From Arenibacter certesii DSM 19833 (GTDB lineage Bacteria > Bacteroidota > Bacteroidia > Flavobacteriales > Flavobacteriaceae), in NCBI RefSeq assembly GCF_000429545.1, contig NZ_AUCB01000014.1, positions 1-64,000 on the forward strand: a stretch of 64,000 bases of DNA, read 5' to 3'. Every line of letters starts with the position of its first letter. The stretch's first letter is position 1. Below are positions 32,722 to 42,903 of the stretch, one piece after another. The position numbers and the translations under genes are program-made. A model generated the notes under the pieces. It did no database searches and was not told where the DNA came from. It saw only the letters and a list, made by a program, of their open reading frames with translations.

Positions 32722-35110
32722 CCTGTCAGCATATCGCCCTATTACAGATATTCAGGATAATATCATCTTTGCCAATAATGGTAATGTAGTGTTGTGCTAT
32801 GAGGGATTATTGCCAGAGATTCACTCTCTTTCCGAAAAAGATTATGAGGATATACATGGAGAATGGTTCCAGGCACTAAAATCCTTGCCTACTGGATGCG
32901 TTGTGCATAAACAGGACATCTATCTCAAGAAATCCTATTCTTCCAATAAATTACCTAATAAAACCTTCTTGGAAAAGGTGACCCATGATTATTTTAAAGG
33001 TCGTGAATATATGGAGCACCGTAGTCTTTTGTTTTTTACCCTAACTAAAAATAAGGCTTTGAACAATTCAAAGTATGTAAATCCTTTCCGAAAAATTTCC
33101 AAGGACTTGCTACAACAGTTGGATGATCAAGCGAGTGGTTTTATTGCTGTGGTTAGAGATTCAATTTCGTATATCAATAATAGTCGAAAAATGGAATTCG
33201 TTCCACTTAAACCTAATGAGATTGAAGATTTAACCACCGATTATTTTAATGGGTTCAGTGAAGGATTTGATACTGATATTCTCCTAGATAAATCCCATGT
33301 GACTATTGGCGAAAACTCCTTTGATGTCTTGGCCGTAAATAACGAGCTCTGTTTCGGTGATTATGTGCAGAGCAGTAAGAACAACGAGCAGTTTACTTCC
33401 AATGAATTTGTTTTCCATCAGGGTTTTATTGATGGTCTTGGTTTGAGCCTTAATGAAAATCATATCGTGAACCAGATTCTCTACTTGGACGATAAGCAGA
33501 AGTGGCGCAAGTTGCTGGATTACAAAGTTGAGGAGTTGAGCAAAAGCTCCAATTTTGGTTCCCAGAACAAGGTTGTCCTTGGGAAAATTCAGCATATTTT
33601 GGGACAGATTAATTCAGATGATAGTTCACGGGTCATCCGTGGCCATTTGAACATTATCTTTTGGGCCAAGGAGGCTAGGGAATTGAGGAAAATAACTTCC
33701 AAGGTAAAAACAACGTTTAAGGAACTGGATATCATTCCCTATTATCCAAGGGGGGAGGAACGCAAAAATTATATACTGAACAGCTACTGTTGCTTTTCGT
33801 CCAATTTTTCCAATGCCGATCTGTATGTAACAGATTTGAAACATGCGCTCTGTCTGTTTTTAAATAGTACTAATTATAAATCTGATGAAACAGGAATCAT
33901 CTTTAACGACCGATCTTACAATATTCCGGTAATTAAAGATGTCTGGGATGACCATAAAATACGTATCAAGGCACGGAACTTTGCGATATTCGCACCAACC
34001 GGTGAGGGTAAATCGTTCTTGGCAAATAATATCCTACGTCAATATTTTGAAAGTGGGGTCCGTTTGGTCATCATTGATTTAGGTGGTTCTTACACCAAAT
34101 TTGCCAAGTTGTACCCTGGTAAGTATACAATCTTGCGATATGAGAGCGGGAAGAGTTTAGGTATTAACCCCTTTTACATTAGCGATAAAAAGGACCTTTT
34201 GCCAGAACATTTGGAGGATTTGTCGGTGTTTCTTTTTGAACTCTTCGGGGCTGACAGGAAGGTTACGAAGGCACAATCGGTTTCGGTCAAAAAGATATTG
34301 CTGTACTATTATGATACTATTTCCAAAGGTCACTCTTTAGATAGCTTCTATAGGTTTATCGAGGATAACAAGCACGAACTCTTGGGTAAGTTAAATATCC
34401 ATCCAGATTATTTTAACGTTAATAATTTCCTTCACATCATGTCCGAATATGTGGGTAATGGGCTCTATAGCTTCCTTTTTGAAATGAGCCAGGACCAATC
34501 CTACAAATTAGAAGATAAGCGGTTAATCGTTTTTGAACTGGACGAGGTAAGGGACAATAAGGAAATCCTTTCCGTAATGCTCAAGCTGATTAAGACTGCC
34601 ATCCAGCGTACAATATGGAAGAATCGTTCTGAAAAAGGGATTATTCTTTTTGATGAGTTTGCTAAACAATTGAAGTTCGACAACGTACTGGAAAGTGTAG
34701 AGTTCTATTATCAGGCAATACGAAAGCAGAATGGTGCTATCGGTATAATTCTGCAGACTATCAATCAGCTTCCGAACAACTCAATCTCTGCTAGTCTATT
34801 GGAAAACACCCAAGTCATTTATAGTCTAAATAATGAGAAAGGGTATGATGACTTGGTTAAACGGCTTAATCTAACCGACCACGACCTGAACCAGTTAAAA
34901 TCAATAAAGAACAATTTTACAGGACCCCATAAATACACCGAAATGTTCATCAAGATAGGGAAAGAGAGCAACATATTTCGCCTCGAGGTTCCTAAAGAGG
35001 TATATGCCGCCTACCTCACTGATGGGTTGGAGAATGATGAAATAATGCAGCTATACGAGCAGCATCAGGATATGGAAAAAGCAATTATTGGATACACTTC
35101 TAAAAACTAA
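32708..35110 (+). CDS. traG: TraG, VirB4-family conjugation ATPase
   Basis: This 800-residue ATPase of the type IV secretion channel has Walker A APTGEGKSFLANNI near residue 428, Walker B GIILFDEFAKQL near 643, and IGIILQTINQLPNN with the conserved Gln region. The N-terminal half is the VirB4-type domain (ITDIQDNIIFANNGNVVLCYEG). Length matches TraG of CTnDOT-like elements. It overlaps the previous gene by 14 nt, and traI follows 4 nt after. No broken motif is seen. In the Bacteroidetes naming TraG is VirB4-like, not the coupling protein. Confidence 0.92.
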   Translation: MKKINLSAYRPITDIQDNIIFANNGNVVLCYEGLLPEIHSLSEKDYEDIHGEWFQALKSLPTGCVVHKQDIYLKKSYSSNKLPNKTFLEKVTHDYFKGREYMEHRSLLFFTLTKNKALNNSKYVNPFRKISKDLLQQLDDQASGFIAVVRDSISYINNSRKMEFVPLKPNEIEDLTTDYFNGFSEGFDTDILLDKSHVTIGENSFDVLAVNNELCFGDYVQSSKNNEQFTSNEFVFHQGFIDGLGLSLNENHIVNQILYLDDKQKWRKLLDYKVEELSKSSNFGSQNKVVLGKIQHILGQINSDDSSRVIRGHLNIIFWAKEARELRKITSKVKTTFKELDIIPYYPRGEERKNYILNSYCCFSSNFSNADLYVTDLKHALCLFLNSTNYKSDETGIIFNDRSYNIPVIKDVWDDHKIRIKARNFAIFAPTGEGKSFLANNILRQYFESGVRLVIIDLGGSYTKFAKLYPGKYTILRYESGKSLGINPFYISDKKDLLPEHLEDLSVFLFELFGADRKVTKAQSVSVKKILLYYYDTISKGHSLDSFYRFIEDNKHELLGKLNIHPDYFNVNNFLHIMSEYVGNGLYSFLFEMSQDQSYKLEDKRLIVFELDEVRDNKEILSVMLKLIKTAIQRTIWKNRSEKGIILFDEFAKQLKFDNVLESVEFYYQAIRKQNGAIGIILQTINQLPNNSISASLLENTQVIYSLNNEKGYDDLVKRLNLTDHDLNQLKSIKNNFTGPHKYTEMFIKIGKESNIFRLEVPKEVYAAYLTDGLENDEIMQLYEQHQDMEKAIIGYTSKN

Positions 35111-35114
35111 GATA

Positions 35115-35687
35115 ATGAGAAAAGCTTTGATACTATTCTACATGGCGATGCTACTAATTGGTTTTAATGCGACTGCCCAGGGCTTGCCCGTTTATGACAA
35201 CACTAATTTCATCAGTTTGGTAAAACAGCTATTGGAATCTGGTAAGCAGACGGCCAACCTTCTTAAGACCGTCAATTTTTTAAAGGAACAAAAAGAGAAC
35301 TTAGAAAAAGTGAATGGGGTAGTTCGGGATTTGAGAGCGGTTCGTGAGATTGGAAGGAACAATCAACGGTTAATTGATGTGATGCAAAATGATTTAAAGG
35401 ACATTCTAAATTCCCCCTATATCAAACCAGGTGAAGTAGCAAGGGTAACGGAGTCTTTTAACAGTATTGTCGAAAACTCCTTGGAGACCATGGATTTCAT
35501 AGAGCAAATCCTGTCAAATGATTATTTGAGAATGAGCGATTCCGAACGAACTGAAATTCTCAAAGAAAAGGAAGTGCAGTCCAAAGTAATGGTAACAGAC
35601 ATTCACTACAAAACCAAACGCTATAATGACATCATATCATTTAGGACTATGCAGGATAAAGTAAATAACAGGAGAACCAATTATTAG
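35115..35687 (+). CDS. traI: TraI-like exported protein (DUF4141 type)
   Basis: This protein of about 190 residues starts with a signal peptide (ALILFYMAMLLIGFNATAQG) at the ATG at 35115. The upstream TTG-type start at 35088 would add nine residues overlapping traG and is unlikely. The body is helical and coiled-coil-like (LLKTVNFLKEQKENLEKVNG, VRDLRAVREIGRNNQRLIDV) and ends with a basic tail. The pattern fits Bacteroidetes TraI (DUF4141), a VirB5-like periplasmic component. It lies 3 nt before traJ. Confidence 0.82.
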   Translation: MRKALILFYMAMLLIGFNATAQGLPVYDNTNFISLVKQLLESGKQTANLLKTVNFLKEQKENLEKVNGVVRDLRAVREIGRNNQRLIDVMQNDLKDILNSPYIKPGEVARVTESFNSIVENSLETMDFIEQILSNDYLRMSDSERTEILKEKEVQSKVMVTDIHYKTKRYNDIISFRTMQDKVNNRRTNY

Positions 35688-35690
35688 GCT

Positions 35691-36530
35691 ATGAACTCAA
35701 ATATTATTTTAGGGATAGGGTTGGAATACATAGACGCCGTCTTCCAAACCATACAGAACAGTGATTTTTCTCAGTATACAATTGCAGGGATAAAAGTACT
35801 TGCCGTGTTATTCTTTTTAATAAATATCCTTAAAAAATATAATGAAGGTATCGCGGACAGGTACGGCTATACTTGGGGATTAAGTCCAGGAGAACTGGCC
35901 AAGAATTTTGTAGTGGTAATCTTAGTTATTTTTTCTACTCAGATACTTGGTTTTTTCGACGGGATTTTAACCGCAGTAGAAAGCCAATACCGAAATACTG
36001 CTCCAGCGTTATTACCCTTACAAATGCAAGATTTCCCCCTTGAAGAGGACATAAATCTTTTAGATTCAGCAAAGATGGCTATGGTTCTATTATATGAAGC
36101 TTTGATTACACCGATGTATAGCTTTAGAATACTCGCTTTTGTCATAAGCCTATTTCTTTGGATTTTAGATTTATTCATCTATCCGTTGTTCCTAGCAGAA
36201 CGTTATTTTCTATTGGGAATTATGCAAGCATTTTTTCCACTGATTATCAGTTTAGCGGTGTTTGAAAAATTCCGATCCATGGCATACAACTTTTTTAAGT
36301 TATATGCTGCAGTCTACATGTTGGTCCCAGCTTTCTTTTTGGTCAATGTATTTATTAACGCAATTTATACGGAGATCAATACCACTTTTTGGGTTAACCT
36401 CTTTGGGACCAATCTAGGGAATTCTCTATTTGCTCCAATTGTAGATTTAGGGTCTATTGGTTTTATCGTATTTCTCAAGTTTAAATTGTACAGACGCGCT
36501 ACTTCGTTCACATTAAGATTATTCACCTAA
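35691..36530 (+). CDS. traJ: TraJ, VirB6-like polytopic membrane protein
   Basis: This 279-residue protein has at least five hydrophobic helices, including VLAVLFFLINIL, FVVVILVIFSTQILGFF, ILAFVISLFLWILDLFIYPL and LGIMQAFFPLIISLAVFEKF. This resembles Bacteroidetes TraJ and VirB6, which form the inner membrane channel. It starts 4 nt after traI and its stop overlaps the traK start. It is a little short compared with CTnDOT TraJ (about 330). Confidence 0.85.
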   Translation: MNSNIILGIGLEYIDAVFQTIQNSDFSQYTIAGIKVLAVLFFLINILKKYNEGIADRYGYTWGLSPGELAKNFVVVILVIFSTQILGFFDGILTAVESQYRNTAPALLPLQMQDFPLEEDINLLDSAKMAMVLLYEALITPMYSFRILAFVISLFLWILDLFIYPLFLAERYFLLGIMQAFFPLIISLAVFEKFRSMAYNFFKLYAAVYMLVPAFFLVNVFINAIYTEINTTFWVNLFGTNLGNSLFAPIVDLGSIGFIVFLKFKLYRRATSFTLRLFT

Positions 36531-37144
36531 TGAAAACGCCTTATAAAGACATATACTCCGTTCTTAAGATCAATCGATTTATCGTGCTCGCTATAGTCGT
36601 TTGCACTACAATCTCGAGCGTATTTTCCGTGTGGATGGCATTCCACATCAACAATAAATCAATGAACAGTACATTCGCCATAAATACGGATGGATCTATT
36701 ATTCCTTTAAAGTTGATGGCTCAAAAAGAGAATTTTAAAGTTGAAGTTCTTGCACACTTGGAATTGTTCCACACCTATTTCTACAATATTGATGCAAGTA
36801 ATTATAAGAGCAATTTAGAGAAAGCATTATGGGTAGGGGATAGCTCGGTGGATAATCTGTATCGCCAGAAGAAAGCCGATGGCGTTTACAACCGGCTATT
36901 ACAATATTCTCTTATACAGAAGGTGTTGAGCATCGATTCTCAAATTCAGGAAGAGAATGGTGTTTATAGTTTTAGGACCACCACAATTTTCGAGATCAAT
37001 AGGGGCACGATCGTCGACACTTATGAGTTGGTTTCTACTGGAAACCTGATCAACGTGGACAGGAACTTTCCGAACAACCCCCATGGTTTGTTAATCACTA
37101 ACTTTTTTGAAAATAGTTTAAGGAAGTTAAGCGAGAGCCCATAG
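36530..37144 (+). CDS. traK: TraK, VirB8-like conjugation protein
   Basis: This 204-residue protein has a short cytoplasmic N-terminus, one membrane helix (FIVLAIVVCTTISSVFSVWM, near residues 17-36) and a periplasmic domain with EVLAHLELFHTYFYNIDASN and FRTTTIFEINRGTIVDTYEL, as in TraK. It scaffolds the channel. The start overlaps the traJ stop by one base, so translation is coupled. Standard size. Confidence 0.9.
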   Translation: MKTPYKDIYSVLKINRFIVLAIVVCTTISSVFSVWMAFHINNKSMNSTFAINTDGSIIPLKLMAQKENFKVEVLAHLELFHTYFYNIDASNYKSNLEKALWVGDSSVDNLYRQKKADGVYNRLLQYSLIQKVLSIDSQIQEENGVYSFRTTTIFEINRGTIVDTYELVSTGNLINVDRNFPNNPHGLLITNFFENSLRKLSESP

Positions 37145-37168
37145 TGACACATATCAAAACCAATAGAA

Positions 37169-38098
37169 ATGAAAATAGAAAAAAACAAAATTGTATTTGC
37201 CTCGGTTCTCACGATGATATTAGCATTCTTAATTTCCTATTCCCTACTGATTATGGGCGAAGGAGAGGAGGATAATATGAACCTAAAACAGACAATGGTT
37301 CCTCAACTGGCAGGAGAACAAAAAGAGTACGATTCAAAATTGGATGCAATAAACGATCTAAAAGAAGTTCGTGAAACCAACTCTCCCAGCATATATGATG
37401 AAAAACTAATAGATTCCCTTGGCAACTATGATCCCCATTTACCGGAAAAGGAAAAGGAACGGATTGTGGACAGTATCTATGCCGCAGGAAGGATTAGATA
37501 TTCAGAAAAGACCACTCCACGTGGTGGACGTAATAAAGTTACAATTAACGAACCTGTTGAAAAGGATTCAACAGAATATATAAATGATCAAAAACTAAAA
37601 GCCAAAGAAATGGGATTGGAACACCAGCTCTTTTATGCTTCGGATCCTCTAGAAAATGATTCTTCAATCCCTGGCAAACCGGAGACAATAATTTATGCGG
37701 TTGTAGATGGGGATCAAGTGGTTCAGGTAAATTCCCGTTTACGGATGCGATTGGCCCAAACAACGACCATAAATAGTAAAGAAATCCCTATGCATACCCC
37801 GGTTTTCGGTTTTATAAAATTTCGACCGAACCGTGCCTTGATCGAAATTGAAAACATCGGTCATCAGCCCACTAACTTAAAGGCTTATGATCTTCAGGAT
37901 GGGAGCGAGGGGATTTATGTAGAAAACAGTTTTAGGGAAGAAGCAACCAATGAGGTACTAGACGATATTATTGAAGACATTAATATCCCTAGCGTGCCTC
38001 AATTGAGTGGTGTGACCAAGGTGCTTCGGCGTAAGAACAAAAACATAAAGGTTACTGTGCTGAATAATTATAAACTAATTCTAAAGCCCAAACCCTAA
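37169..38098 (+). CDS. traM: TraM conjugation protein (VirB10-like)
   Basis: This 309-residue protein has one N-terminal membrane helix (IVFASVLTMILAFLISYSLL), a long charged linker (residues about 30-150, Asp/Glu/Lys-rich) and a C-terminal beta-rich domain starting near IIYAVVDGDQVVQVNSRLRM, with VFGFIKFRPNRALIEIENIG. This matches Bacteroidetes TraM and resembles VirB10, which spans the envelope. It is 24 nt after traK and just before traN. Confidence 0.88.
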   Translation: MKIEKNKIVFASVLTMILAFLISYSLLIMGEGEEDNMNLKQTMVPQLAGEQKEYDSKLDAINDLKEVRETNSPSIYDEKLIDSLGNYDPHLPEKEKERIVDSIYAAGRIRYSEKTTPRGGRNKVTINEPVEKDSTEYINDQKLKAKEMGLEHQLFYASDPLENDSSIPGKPETIIYAVVDGDQVVQVNSRLRMRLAQTTTINSKEIPMHTPVFGFIKFRPNRALIEIENIGHQPTNLKAYDLQDGSEGIYVENSFREEATNEVLDDIIEDINIPSVPQLSGVTKVLRRKNKNIKVTVLNNYKLILKPKP

Positions 38099-38127
38099 TA
38101 TTGGAGGGGCATTTAAAACCTAATCTC

Positions 38128-38979
38128 ATGAAAAACTATGCTATAATTTTTGCCTGTCTATTTATTTCTGCTTTACGAATTTGTACAGCACAGACGCCAG
38201 AACAACCGCAAATAGCACTTGACACTATATATGCTAACGATAAAAAAAATGTGGCTCTATTCTTCCCTGAGGCAATTCGACAAGGAATTACTGGTTCCAA
38301 TAACTACATTTTTACCTATAACAGGGAACGGGAACAATATTATGGTTTGCTACAGGCAACCCCGGGGGAAGAGAGCAACTTGCTCGTAGTCAGTTCAAAC
38401 GGTTCAATTTTTTCGTATATTGTAAAGTATAAAAAGGAGCTTATCAAACTCAATTATTTCATAACTGACTCTAGTAGCATTGGTAAGGAAAATGAAATTG
38501 GCACTGTAGTTTCAAACAGGGCTCAATTTTTGGATACGATTGACAACCAGGTTTCCTATTACCAAAACTTTTGTAAATACATTCTTCAGCATAAGCAGAA
38601 AATGGGAAGGATTAAAAAGCGGAACCAAGGAATTGTTTTAAGTTTGGATAATATTGTCTTTAACAAGGAAGAACTTTATTTCGTATTCAAGTTATTAAAC
38701 AACTCTTCTTTAGATTATGATTTAAATTTTTTGACCCTATCACTTGAAACGAGGCAAAAGGGGAAAAGAAAATCATTGCAAAAATTAATTAAAGAGCCCG
38801 TTTTTAAATTTAATTTACCAAATAGAGTTGTAAAAGGAGGGAAGGTAAGGTTGGTTTATGTTGTCCCTAAATTTTCATTGAGCAATGATCGCAGGATGAC
38901 CTTTAACCTAAATGAAAAGAACGGGGAACGGGACATAGAATTGAAGGTATCACACCGATTTATTAATAATCCAAATTGA
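38128..38979 (+). CDS. traN: TraN conjugation protein (VirB9-like, DUF4138 type)
   Basis: This protein of about 283 residues has a signal peptide (YAIIFACLFISALRICTAQ) at the ATG at 38128. The TTG at 38101 is a poor alternative. The N-terminal domain has DTIYANDKKNVALFFPEAIR and a beta-rich body, as in TraN/VirB9, which forms the outer membrane core with TraM. Its C-terminal half is also beta-rich (IVFNKEELYFVFKLLNNSSL). It is the last recognised channel gene here; traO-type genes are not seen. Confidence 0.85.
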   Translation: MKNYAIIFACLFISALRICTAQTPEQPQIALDTIYANDKKNVALFFPEAIRQGITGSNNYIFTYNREREQYYGLLQATPGEESNLLVVSSNGSIFSYIVKYKKELIKLNYFITDSSSIGKENEIGTVVSNRAQFLDTIDNQVSYYQNFCKYILQHKQKMGRIKKRNQGIVLSLDNIVFNKEELYFVFKLLNNSSLDYDLNFLTLSLETRQKGKRKSLQKLIKEPVFKFNLPNRVVKGGKVRLVYVVPKFSLSNDRRMTFNLNEKNGERDIELKVSHRFINNPN

Positions 38980-38985
38980 ACTAGT

Positions 38986-39351
38986 ATGAAAGCATTGATT
39001 ATACCTTTGATGGCACTCTTGCTGACTAGCTGTACTACTAAGCAGGATTTTTCTCATACCGAAACAGCAAAAATCGTTGTAGAAAGTTTTTACCATGGCG
39101 ATAAAATAACCTTAGAAAAACATACCACCCCTGAAAGTTATACCAACTTTATTAGCCTGCAAGGAATGTTTGTTGAGGATGAAAATTCAGCTTCCGATTT
39201 TAAGGTAATTGATGAATTTGTAGAAGGGAGTGTAGCTTGGGTTAAGTATTCCACTGCTTATGATGAAAAGCCGGGCATATTTAAGTTAGTAAAAGAAGAT
39301 GAGCAATGGAAGGTTACAGAAAGAAGGCCTAGGGAAAAGGTGCCTTTTTAA
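38986..39351 (+). CDS. Small lipoprotein with NTF2-like (DUF4878-type) domain
   Basis: This 121-residue protein has a lipoprotein signal (ALIIPLMALLLTSC, Cys16) followed by an alpha+beta domain (TAKIVVESFYHGDKITLEKH, AWVKYSTAYDEKPGIFKLVK, WKVTERRP). The layout resembles DUF4878/NTF2-like lipoproteins. It is the last gene of the tra operon, 6 nt after traN. It could be an outer membrane or exclusion lipoprotein of the conjugation system, but there is no direct evidence for that. Confidence 0.75.
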   Translation: MKALIIPLMALLLTSCTTKQDFSHTETAKIVVESFYHGDKITLEKHTTPESYTNFISLQGMFVEDENSASDFKVIDEFVEGSVAWVKYSTAYDEKPGIFKLVKEDEQWKVTERRPREKVPF

Positions 39352-40033
39352 GAGGGATAAGCACTATTTTGTTTTTTATTCATAAGTTCGGAAATCACCT
39401 AGGTCAATCTTAAAGGTACCTCCTTCGTATTTAATTGTTGGTGAATCATTTTTATCCTCTCTAGTATTAACGAATAGTAATAGTGAGATTATTATTCGCA
39501 GTTTTTCAACCTTCACAAATCGAAAATTTCTTGCGTATTCCCTTTTTATAAAATAATTGTAATCAGGCAATCTTCGCTAAAACCAATATGAATCATCGTA
39601 TTAAGATGATTGATCAAAAAATACCAATGGATTGAATATTATTCTTACAGTTATTTCCATATTCAACAGATTATTCCTACATTTTGTCTTTCAAATTTTT
39701 TTAAAACCCTGTGGAATATAATTATAATTTTTTTACGGAAAGCTTTAACTGATTGTACAATGCATTTGCCAATTGTATTTGCCTAATAGCAGATCATAAA
39801 TAATCATAATATAAAATTTTAAAATTTATATAATCATTTGTTTGTAAGCCCGTTGAAAACTATTCTTGTTGGTTCCAGATAGGGTGAAAATAAAAGTACA
39901 TAAAAGGTGTCATGAAATACCTATCTTATTTTTTACTTAATCATATCATTGGAAACCTTATAAATAGATGAAGAAGTACATTAAACCTTATTTATAAATC
40001 TATGATAATAATCTCCTAAAATCTCTCTCTGTA
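39352..40033. other. Intergenic region after the tra operon
   Basis: I see no firm gene in these 680 bases. A 64-residue minus-strand frame (39376-39570, TTG start) ends in KYEGGTFKIDLGDFRTYE and is faintly protein-like, but it has no family. A small stem (aatcatc at 39591-39597, gatgatt at 39605-39611) and several T/A-rich runs are present. The promoter for the response regulator at 40034 should be in the right-hand part. Confidence 0.35.
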
Positions 40034-40438
40034 ATGGAAAATAGCTCAGCTTACGACTATGCTATACTTATTGATGATGATCGTATAATAAATTTGGTTA
40101 ATGAGCATACGATAAAGAAAAATAAGATTTCAAAAAAAGTTAGGACATATTTAAATCCCCTTCTAGCGCTACAGGATCTAGATTCAATCCTGATAGAGGC
40201 GGAGAATAAAATTCTTATACTATTAGATTTAAATATGCCGGAAATCACTGGCTTTGAATTTTTAAAAAGAATTTCATGTATGACCAACAAAGTAGCAGTT
40301 TTAGATATTCTAATTGTTTCCTCTTCAATAGACCAAAATGATATTGAAAAAAGTCTTAATAATCCACTTGTGCGGGATTATATTATTAAACCACTCACTA
40401 TAGACAAACTTAATAATATTATACATAATCCATATTAA
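40034..40438 (+). CDS. Single-domain response regulator (REC)
   Basis: This 134-residue protein consists of one receiver domain. The acidic pair is in YAILIDDDRIINLV, the phospho-accepting Asp in ILLDLNMPEITGFEFL, the Thr/Ser switch in LIVSSS and the Lys in DYIIKPLT. It has no output domain, so it acts by protein contact or as a phosphate relay. The adjacent PAS histidine kinase 118 nt downstream is the likely partner. It opens a two-gene sensory unit between the tra operon and the surface-protein cluster. Confidence 0.9.
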   Translation: MENSSAYDYAILIDDDRIINLVNEHTIKKNKISKKVRTYLNPLLALQDLDSILIEAENKILILLDLNMPEITGFEFLKRISCMTNKVAVLDILIVSSSIDQNDIEKSLNNPLVRDYIIKPLTIDKLNNIIHNPY

Positions 40439-40556
40439 GATCTCAATATGATTATGCCAGTTAAAAAATCTGATAAACCTGTATCCAAGATATTTCGCTG
40501 ACCTCAGATATTCAGCGTACAATGAAACTCTTAAAATCCATAGCTCTTATTCAATT

Positions 40557-42620
40557 TTGAAACCATCCTTTAAAAATATTCGAAAATCCATAATCACTAG
40601 TTTTACCTTAGCCTTCATTTTTGCTATTTCTCTGGTTGTTGGAATAAATTTCACCATGAATCATGAAGCGTATGATATAAGTATTATAAGAGATGTAAGT
40701 AATCAAAAATCTCTCACTCAAGAATTAGTTAATCAAATATTCTTGACGCAGATACATAAGCAGACTAAAGATGGATTACCCGAAATAATTGATCGTTGGA
40801 ACAAAGTTCACAAGTCTTTCGAGTCGGAAGATTTTAACCTTAAAAGATCTCTACCTAATAATTTTAGGGTAGATAGCATTCTTAAGAATATTACAATCTA
40901 TAAAAATAGGATCTATCAACTTACAGATAAAAAGGACTTAAATTCTTTAAACAATCATGATCTTCAATTAATTGCAGGCTGGCAAATACAATATATAAAT
41001 GGATTGGATATTTTAATTAAAACTTTAGAGAATGAATTTGTGTTAAGACTTTCAAAGTTAAAATACATTATTTCGCTTCTAACTTTTCTTTTCATATTAT
41101 TCATCTGGTCACTTTATAAATTATATGTTAAGGGTATAATTGAATCGGTAAAAATGATATTTGAAGATAAGGAAATACAAACCGAAATTATGGAGGCTAT
41201 TTTAGAAAGTACCAAACATCAGATTTGGAGTGTTAATAAATACTATAAATTAATTTCATTTAACTCATCATTCTCAAATTACATAACTCGATTCTTTGGA
41301 GTAGTTCCCAAATTAGGTGATTCAATATATGAATTAGGTTTGGATTTTAAAGATCAGCAAAAAACTAGAAATTATATAGATGAAGCAATATCCGGGAACA
41401 GATTTATAATTCACATGGAAAAAGAGATTCAAGATAAAACCTTTAATTATGAGGTTTCTTTTAATCCAATTATAGATAAAAATAATCAAGTTACTGGTTG
41501 TAGTGTATATCAGAGCGAAGTTACCCAGCGGATTAGAACTTTAAACAAATTGAAATCAAGTGAAAGCTCACTAAGGGAGGCTCAAAGACTAGCTAATATT
41601 GGAAGTTGGGAGTGGGACATCAATAATGACAAAATAATATGGTCTGAACACCTTTATCAGATATTTAACCAGAATCCAAAAAAATTTGAACCTTCATTTG
41701 ATAATTTTATTTTACAAACTCATCCAGAGGATAGGAATCTTATCGAAAATAATTTCAGGGAGTATTTTAATAACCAAGAATATATTGATTTTATAAGCAG
41801 AGTGGTTTTAAAAGACGGAAGAATTAGACATATGCGTCATTTAGGAAAACTCCAGTATAATCAGGATAAATTAGTCAGGATAACTGGGACAACACAAGAT
41901 ATTACATTCATGGAAATATCTAAACTGCAAATTCTTCATCAATATAAGGAGCTACAAAACTTTGTTTATCTGGTTTCCCATAACATAAGAGGTCCTATTT
42001 CTACATTATTAAGCCTATTACTTCTATATGATGAAAACACTGATAGAAGCAAAGAAGAAATTGTTGATTTAATAAAAATTACTGTCGAGAAATTGGATTC
42101 GACTATACAAGAAATAAACCATTCTCTAACCTTAAAAAATATATCTGAAAGCGATATGGAAAAAGTTGACCTAAAAAAAATAGCTGAAGATGTATTAGAA
42201 TTGCTTTCACATGATTTAAATAATCATAACGCTATAATCAATATAAACTTCAAGAATGCCAAATATGTGTTTGGTTTTAGGAGTTATTATATTAATATTT
42301 TTTATAATTTAATTTTGAATTCCTTGAAGTATAAGTCAAAAAACAAGCCACTCCAGATCAATTTAAGTTCTGAACCAATTTCCGGTGAAAGAGTGGAGGT
42401 AATGGTTTCTGATAACGGGATAGGTATGAATTTAACAACAGCCAATGTGAAAAATAGAATCTTTGAGATGTATGGTAGATTAAGTGGTAGTACTAGTGGT
42501 AAAGGTCTAGGGCTATATTTAGCAAAAACTCAAGTGGAAGCAATGAATGGTTCAATTGACGTTGATAGTGAATTAGGTAAAGGCAGCACTTTTACGCTAA
42601 ACCTGTTGGCAAAACAATAG
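40557..42620 (+). CDS. Membrane PAS-domain sensor histidine kinase
   Basis: This 687-residue kinase has two membrane helices (ITSFTLAFIFAISLVVGINF near 15-35 and YIISLLTFLFILFIWSLYKL near 170-190) around a periplasmic sensor. Two PAS/PAC segments follow (MEAILESTKHQIWSVNKYYK, then LANIGSWEWDINNDKIIWSE), then a histidine box (VYLVSHNIRGPISTLLSLLL). The ATPase domain has N box NLILNSLKYKSKNKP, VSDNGIGMNL and GKGLGLYLAKTQVEAM. The start is TTG at 40557. The H-box N-I-R-G form is common in Flavobacteria. It lies just after the response regulator, so the two probably form a pathway. The signal is unknown. Confidence 0.9.
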   Translation: MKPSFKNIRKSIITSFTLAFIFAISLVVGINFTMNHEAYDISIIRDVSNQKSLTQELVNQIFLTQIHKQTKDGLPEIIDRWNKVHKSFESEDFNLKRSLPNNFRVDSILKNITIYKNRIYQLTDKKDLNSLNNHDLQLIAGWQIQYINGLDILIKTLENEFVLRLSKLKYIISLLTFLFILFIWSLYKLYVKGIIESVKMIFEDKEIQTEIMEAILESTKHQIWSVNKYYKLISFNSSFSNYITRFFGVVPKLGDSIYELGLDFKDQQKTRNYIDEAISGNRFIIHMEKEIQDKTFNYEVSFNPIIDKNNQVTGCSVYQSEVTQRIRTLNKLKSSESSLREAQRLANIGSWEWDINNDKIIWSEHLYQIFNQNPKKFEPSFDNFILQTHPEDRNLIENNFREYFNNQEYIDFISRVVLKDGRIRHMRHLGKLQYNQDKLVRITGTTQDITFMEISKLQILHQYKELQNFVYLVSHNIRGPISTLLSLLLLYDENTDRSKEEIVDLIKITVEKLDSTIQEINHSLTLKNISESDMEKVDLKKIAEDVLELLSHDLNNHNAIININFKNAKYVFGFRSYYINIFYNLILNSLKYKSKNKPLQINLSSEPISGERVEVMVSDNGIGMNLTTANVKNRIFEMYGRLSGSTSGKGLGLYLAKTQVEAMNGSIDVDSELGKGSTFTLNLLAKQ

Positions 42621-42903
42621 ATAAAAAATGGATAATTAATTCTGTTAAGTGGATGTGCGATTTATTTTCAGATAGAATGTAAATTAATTTTGGTAGCTAA
42701 TTCCCGACTTTGGCGCCTGTAGTTAGTCACTTGACAGAGTGTGACTATATCAATTGAACGAGGGGGGTTAAATTCAATATTTAATTTTACTTGCGTATAG
42801 ATTCATTTCCGATGTTGAGTTGAATATCTTCTATACAATTCCTCGTCGAAACCTCGTTGTCATGCTTATTTCGGTTTTGAAATTTGTTGTTCCCAACAGT
42901 AGA

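Noticed and set aside
39376-39570. 64-residue minus-strand frame after the tra operon
   Set aside because: TTG start, no family, no signal and no neighbours on that strand. Noted in the intergenic entry only.
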